DNA of 64,000 nt, taken from NCBI RefSeq assembly GCF_900114995.1, contig NZ_FOUX01000006.1:682001-746000 (forward strand), in the 5' to 3' direction. Made by a program: the position numbers and the translations under genes. The notes beneath the pieces are model-generated. The model was not told the origin of the DNA and searched no databases. It was given only the letters and a program-made list of their open reading frames with translations. This document shows positions 59,808 through 64,000 of this stretch, piece after piece (the stretch's first letter is position 1; each line of letters begins with the position of its first letter). The stretch is from Chitinophaga sp. YR627 (GTDB lineage: Bacteria > Bacteroidota > Bacteroidia > Chitinophagales > Chitinophagaceae).

Positions 59808-60243
59808 AATTTCGCTTTTTTTTTGCGCAAATTTTGAAACGATCGTTTCAGAACGTACCTTTAACAATGTTAGAAAATCTGTTAGTGTCAGAAATGATGG
59901 TAACAAGATAAAAAAGAAATCAACCGCAGCAGAAGGCACGTAAGCTTTCTTATCTGCCCGAAAGGACCGTGAACAGGTACTTTTTTATGATTGTCGTATC
60001 CAGGTGGTATATACCATCTTACTGTTCGTACGACAAAACTTTCACTGATTCGTATTATCCACACGATCCGCCGACGATCGTCGTGTGAACGCTCGCTTTA
60101 CCTTCAACAACAACAACGCACTGTAATCAATGCAGCCCTCGCATTGACCAGGGTATTACATGTATTTACTGTTCATGTCTGCTTGCATAGTCAGCTATGC
60201 AACCGGGGAAACTTTTTGTCAATTACACTCAACAAACATAAAC
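59808..60243 (+). promoter_or_regulatory. Efflux operon promoter, TetR operator and long leader
   Basis: TTTG (59833-59836), 19 bases, TACCTTTA (59856-59863) make a promoter, and the palindrome TGAAACGATCGTTTCA is at 59835-59850 in the same position as at tetR. The remaining about 380 bases to the adaptor start code for no convincing protein. They hold a 12-bp palindrome TGGTATATACCA (60005-60016), and a hairpin CACACGA/TCGTGTG (60060-60066 with 60081-60087) enclosing CGACGATCGTCG (60072-60083). Confidence 0.6.
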
Positions 60244-61386
60244 ATGAAAAAAGATGTATTAATTCGGAGCATGCTTGTCCTGACAGTCCTCGTAGGCCTG
60301 TACAGCTGTAAGTCTTCCTCTGCGCACAACGAAGCCCCTGCTGCTACTCCGGCGGAAGTGGTAACGATCGGCGCAGCTGATGCGAACACAGAGAACGATT
60401 ATACCGCATCACTTGAAGGTAAGGTAAATGTAGAGATCCGTTCACAGGTAGATGGTTACCTGGAAAAAGTATATGTAGATGAAGGCGCTTATGTGAAAGC
60501 AGGTCAACCTTTATTTAAAATAGACGAACATCGCTACCGCGAACAGCTCAACAATGCCAAAGCAGCTTTACATGCAGCAGAAGCATCTGTGCTGAACGCT
60601 CAGCTGGAAATAGACAAGGTAACACCGCTGGTGAATAACAAAGTGGTGTCTGATATGCAGCTGCGTACTGCTAAAACGGCTCATGAAGTAGCTACCGCCA
60701 ATGTAGAACAGGCGAAAGCAATGGTAGCTTCTGCAGCTATCAACCTGGGCTACACGAATATCACTGCTCCTGTGAGTGGTTATATCGGCCGTATTCCAAA
60801 GAAAGCCGGTGCACTGATCTCCCTGAGCGATCCTGAGCCGCTGACTAAACTGTCTGACGTACACGAGATCTATGCTTACTTCTCTCTGAGTGAAGGCGAT
60901 TTCTTCAACTTCAAAGACAACTACGCAGGTTCTACCCTGGAAGAGAAACTGAAAAACCTGCCCCCAGCAGTACTGGTACTGGCAGACAATCATATCTATG
61001 AGGAAAAAGGTAAGGTAGATATGATCGACGGACAGTTTGAGAAGAACACAGGCGCTATCACGCTGCGTGCCGTATTCCCTAACGCAAAAGGTACGATCCG
61101 TACAGGTAATACCGGTAAAGTAAGATTACTGCGCGAGTATAAAGGAGCTATCCTTGTACCGCAGGCGGCTACTGTCGAAGTACAGGACAGAATTTTCGTA
61201 TACACTTTAGATAAGGACAATAAAACTGTTCGTAAGGCCATCACCGTTATCGGTAGCACTGGCAATCAGTACCTGGTAAGTGATGGCGTAAAATCAGGCG
61301 ACAAGGTTGTTGTATCTGGTGTTGACCGTCTGAAAGAAGGTATGGAAATCAAACCGGAGAAGGCTAAGCCTGCACCACAGAGCTGA
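60244..61386 (+). CDS. RND efflux periplasmic adaptor (membrane fusion) lipoprotein
   Basis: A 380-residue lipoprotein of the HlyD/AcrA type. The signal peptide (MKKDVLIRSMLVLTVLVGLY) ends at the lipobox cysteine in SCKSS. Order: barrel-sandwich half with EGKVNVEIRSQVDGYLEKVY (about 58-77) and a lipoyl-type VDEGAYVKAGQPLFKIDE; a helical hairpin about 100-165 rich in A, E and L; second half-lipoyl LGYTNITAPVSGYIGRI; beta-barrel and membrane-proximal domain to the end. ATG at 60244 fits the lipoprotein signal; an earlier frame start lies in the leader. It links the RND pump, encoded 37 bases downstream, to an outer membrane channel. Confidence 0.92.
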   Translation: MKKDVLIRSMLVLTVLVGLYSCKSSSAHNEAPAATPAEVVTIGAADANTENDYTASLEGKVNVEIRSQVDGYLEKVYVDEGAYVKAGQPLFKIDEHRYREQLNNAKAALHAAEASVLNAQLEIDKVTPLVNNKVVSDMQLRTAKTAHEVATANVEQAKAMVASAAINLGYTNITAPVSGYIGRIPKKAGALISLSDPEPLTKLSDVHEIYAYFSLSEGDFFNFKDNYAGSTLEEKLKNLPPAVLVLADNHIYEEKGKVDMIDGQFEKNTGAITLRAVFPNAKGTIRTGNTGKVRLLREYKGAILVPQAATVEVQDRIFVYTLDKDNKTVRKAITVIGSTGNQYLVSDGVKSGDKVVVSGVDRLKEGMEIKPEKAKPAPQS

Positions 61387-61423
61387 TCGTTACATGCAGT
61401 CCTTCCTCCTAAAATAAAAAATT

Positions 61424-64000
61424 ATGTTGCAGAAATTCATACAAAGACCCGTTTTAGCAACGGTGATCTCAATCATAATGGTGATACTGGGTATCCTGGG
61501 GTTGTGGAAACTTCCGCTCCAGAAATTCCCTGATATCGCTCCTCCCGCTGTACAGGTAACCGCTCTGTATCCGGGCGCCAACGCGGAAACTATCCTGCGT
61601 TCAGTGGCTCCTTCACTCGAAGAGGCCATCAACGGGGTGGAGAACATGATTTACATGAACTCCACTGCCAGTAACGATGGTTCACTGGTGATCTCCGTAT
61701 ATTTTAAACTGGGTACTGACCCCGATCAGGCAGCCGTAAACGTACAGAACAGGGTAGCGCAGGCGACTGCTCAGCTACCCGCTGAAGTGGTACAGGCAGG
61801 TGTAACCACCGCCAAACAGCAGAATAGCTTGTTGATGGTGGTAGATATGTACTCAGAAGATCCGAAAGTATACGATCAGACCTTCCTCGCCAACTATGCA
61901 CAGATCAACATCATTCCTGATATCAAAAGGATTCCTGGTGTAGGTCAGGCGCTGATCTTCGGTGGTAACAAAGATTACTCCATGAGGGTGTGGCTGAATC
62001 CTAAACAGATGGCCGCTTATAATCTTGCACCAAAAGAAGTGATGGCTGCTATTCAGGACAAAAGTCTGGAAGCTGCTCCCGGTAAATTCGGTGAAAGCAG
62101 TGCAGAGTCTTTCGAATATGTGATCAAGTATAAAGGTAAACTCACCAAACCGGAAGATTACGAAAACATCGTGATCAAATCCAATGGTGATGGTTCCTTC
62201 CTGCGTCTGAAAGACGTTGCCAGAGTAGAATTTGGCGCTTATACATACGGTAACTATACCCGTGTTAACGGAAAGCCGGGCGTAAACATTGCGTCTTTCC
62301 AGCTGGCAGGATCTAACTCCAACGAGATCCAGATCGCTATCATGAAATTCATGGAGAAGGCATCCAAAGACTTCCCTAAGGGAGTGAAATACCTGATCCT
62401 TTATAATACAAAAGATACGCTTGACCTATCTATAGAGCAGGTAAAACACACGCTGATCGAGGCGTTCATTCTGGTGTTCATTGTGGTATTTATATTCCTT
62501 CAGGACTTCAGATCCACACTGATCCCTGCTATCGCTGTACCCGTGGCGATCGTAGGTACCTTCTTCTTCATATCACTGCTGGGCTTCTCTATCAACCTGC
62601 TGACATTGTTCGCATTGGTACTGGCTATCGGTATCGTGGTGGATGACGCCATCGTCGTCGTGGAAGCGGTGCACTCGAAGATGGAAAAGAAACACCTCCC
62701 TCCGAAAGCAGCGACTATCTCTGCCATGAGTGAGATCAGCGGTGCGATCGTTTCCATCACACTCGTTATGTCGGCTGTGTTCCTGCCTGTAGGTTTCATG
62801 GAAGGTTCTACCGGTGTGTTCTATCGTCAGTTCGCCTTCACACTGGCTATCGCCATCGTGATCTCTGCGGTGAACGCATTGACACTGAGTCCTGCACTGG
62901 CTGCCCTCTTCCTGAAAGAAACACATCATGGCGGGCATGACAGCACGCATAAAGCGACTTTTAAAGAGAAATTCTTTGCCGGATTTAACAGGGGTTTTGA
63001 TCGCATGACGAGCAAGTATGTGAACAGCCTGCGTTTCCTGATCCGTCATAAATGGGTAAGTATTGTCGGCCTGATCATCGTCATTGTTTCAACAATTTAC
63101 CTGGTAAGGAAAACCCCAACTGGATTTATTCCATCCGAAGACCAGGGCTTTATCGCGATCTCCATGTCAATGCCTGCAGGTGCATCCCTTGACAGAACTA
63201 CGACCATGATCAAGGACGTAGAGAAAACACTGGGTGATCTGCCATCTAAAAGTGCACTGATGGGACTGTCTGGTTTTAACATCCTGACACAGTCTTCCAG
63301 CCCTTCTGCGGGTGTGGCCTTTATCCTGCTGAAACCAGCAAAGGAAAGAGGTGAGGTAAAAGACATCAACGCTATCATGGACCAGGTAAGAGGTAAACTG
63401 GCCACTATTAAGGATGGTAGTTTCTTCGTATTCACCTTCCCAACAGTACCGGGTTTCAGTAACGTAGATGCCCTGGATGTCGTGTTGCAGGATAAGACAA
63501 GTGGTAAACTGGATAAATTCAGTGGTATCGCGATGGGCTTTATCGGTGAACTGATGAAACGTCCTGAAATAGCGTTCGCATTCACTTCTTTCCGTGCCGA
63601 CTATCCACAGTATGAAATGGAAGTAGAAGCGGAAAAAGCAGAACAGCTGAATGTAAACGTTAAAGATCTGTTGCAGACAATGGGCGCTTACTTTGGTAGT
63701 AGCCAGGCGGGTGATTTCAACCGTTTTGGTAAATACTACAGGGTGATGATGCAGGCAGAAAAAGATGAACGTGCAGCACCTGTTTCCATGGAAGGTATTT
63801 TCGTGAAAAACAGACTGGGTGAAATGGTGCCTGTGAAATCACTGGTAACCCTGAAACGTGTATTTGGTCCTGAAACCACTTCCCGTTACAACCTGTTCAA
63901 CTCTATCGGTCTGAACGTGATGGCGAAACCAGGTTACAGCTCTGGTGATGCGATCAGAGCAGTACAGGAAGTAGGAGAGCAATACCTGCCTACCGGTTAT
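61424..64000 (+). CDS. RND multidrug efflux transporter (HAE1/AcrB family), 3' end outside the window
   Basis: An open frame of 859 codons without stop to the right edge; usual length is about 1040, so about 180 codons are missing. The first residues LQKFIQRPVLATVISIIMVI and KLPLQKFPDIAPPAVQVTAL (start of TM1 and the porter domain) match AcrB/MexB-type pumps. The proton-relay pair D407-D408 in GIVVDDAIVVVEAV is at the same residue numbers as in AcrB. It pumps drugs or other amphiphiles from the inner membrane or periplasm through the adaptor. A TolC-type gene may follow outside the window. It lies 37 bases after the adaptor gene, in the TetR-controlled operon. Confidence 0.95.
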   Translation, partial: MLQKFIQRPVLATVISIIMVILGILGLWKLPLQKFPDIAPPAVQVTALYPGANAETILRSVAPSLEEAINGVENMIYMNSTASNDGSLVISVYFKLGTDPDQAAVNVQNRVAQATAQLPAEVVQAGVTTAKQQNSLLMVVDMYSEDPKVYDQTFLANYAQINIIPDIKRIPGVGQALIFGGNKDYSMRVWLNPKQMAAYNLAPKEVMAAIQDKSLEAAPGKFGESSAESFEYVIKYKGKLTKPEDYENIVIKSNGDGSFLRLKDVARVEFGAYTYGNYTRVNGKPGVNIASFQLAGSNSNEIQIAIMKFMEKASKDFPKGVKYLILYNTKDTLDLSIEQVKHTLIEAFILVFIVVFIFLQDFRSTLIPAIAVPVAIVGTFFFISLLGFSINLLTLFALVLAIGIVVDDAIVVVEAVHSKMEKKHLPPKAATISAMSEISGAIVSITLVMSAVFLPVGFMEGSTGVFYRQFAFTLAIAIVISAVNALTLSPALAALFLKETHHGGHDSTHKATFKEKFFAGFNRGFDRMTSKYVNSLRFLIRHKWVSIVGLIIVIVSTIYLVRKTPTGFIPSEDQGFIAISMSMPAGASLDRTTTMIKDVEKTLGDLPSKSALMGLSGFNILTQSSSPSAGVAFILLKPAKERGEVKDINAIMDQVRGKLATIKDGSFFVFTFPTVPGFSNVDALDVVLQDKTSGKLDKFSGIAMGFIGELMKRPEIAFAFTSFRADYPQYEMEVEAEKAEQLNVNVKDLLQTMGAYFGSSQAGDFNRFGKYYRVMMQAEKDERAAPVSMEGIFVKNRLGEMVPVKSLVTLKRVFGPETTSRYNLFNSIGLNVMAKPGYSSGDAIRAVQEVGEQYLPTGY

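Noticed and set aside
59991..60311. 106-codon open frame in the efflux leader
   Set aside because: It runs out of frame into the adaptor gene and has random-looking composition; the leader interpretation is simpler.
62573..63049. 158-codon open frame on the minus strand
   Set aside because: Antisense to the RND pump gene, with H/R/Q/E-rich shadow composition.
63097..63585. 162-codon open frame on the minus strand
   Set aside because: Also antisense to the RND pump, which is continuous through this stretch.

Overview
The window looks like chromosomal DNA of a Chitinophaga-like member of the Bacteroidota. Support comes from two SusC/SusD pairs, a type IX secretion (T9SS) C-terminal domain, an ECF sigma/FecR pair, promoter elements of the TAnnTTTG (-7) type with TTTG about 19 bases upstream, and few Shine-Dalgarno sequences. 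No rRNA, tRNA, CRISPR array, insertion sequence or phage module was seen. The last gene runs off the right edge.

Layout. 0.4-7 kb: an antiporter, a MarR/phosphotransferase pair, a divergent HxlR/hydrolase pair, and an AraC regulator ahead of a Bcr/CflA-type MFS exporter. 7-9.2 kb: a secreted multidomain GH64-type beta-1,3-glucanase. 10-24.6 kb: a carbohydrate utilisation locus with a LacI regulator, SusC, SusD, a large secreted toroid-type protein, a sodium/solute symporter, an FAD oxidoreductase and a GH9-like protein. Three GGGA-N4-TCCC palindromes around the lacI-susC gap look like the LacI operators. 24.6-27.6 kb: a GNAT/azoreductase/AhpD-like operon divergent from a MocR-type regulator across a long-spaced inverted repeat. 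28-30.9 kb: secreted hypotheticals and an esterase. 30.8-38.7 kb: an ECF sigma, FecR, SusC, SusD and Tat-exported purple-acid-phosphatase-like operon; its SusC has a signalling (STN) domain but no visible carboxypeptidase-regulatory domain.

38.9-48.7 kb is the most unusual part. Three tightly coupled genes encode a P-loop protein with an adaptor-like N-terminus, a STAND NTPase with a helical repeat tail, and a trypsin-like protease with an effector-associated-type N-terminus. This composition resembles bacterial conflict and programmed-cell-death systems. Beside it lie two large multidomain proteins with immunity-type modules (SUKH-like plus TPR; DcrB-like plus LRR plus DUF1963).

48.8-57.6 kb: small membrane proteins, MnmD, two uncharacterised proteins that may work together, a two-lobed retropepsin-like protein, a small protein with primase-polymerase-like motifs, an outer membrane barrel, an MGT-type glycosyltransferase and an AraC regulator. 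58-64 kb: an outer membrane protein, then a TetR-regulated RND efflux operon. Two identical 16-bp TetR palindromes sit between the -33 and -7 elements, one in front of tetR and one in front of the efflux genes.

All family assignments come from reading motifs and architecture, without database searches.
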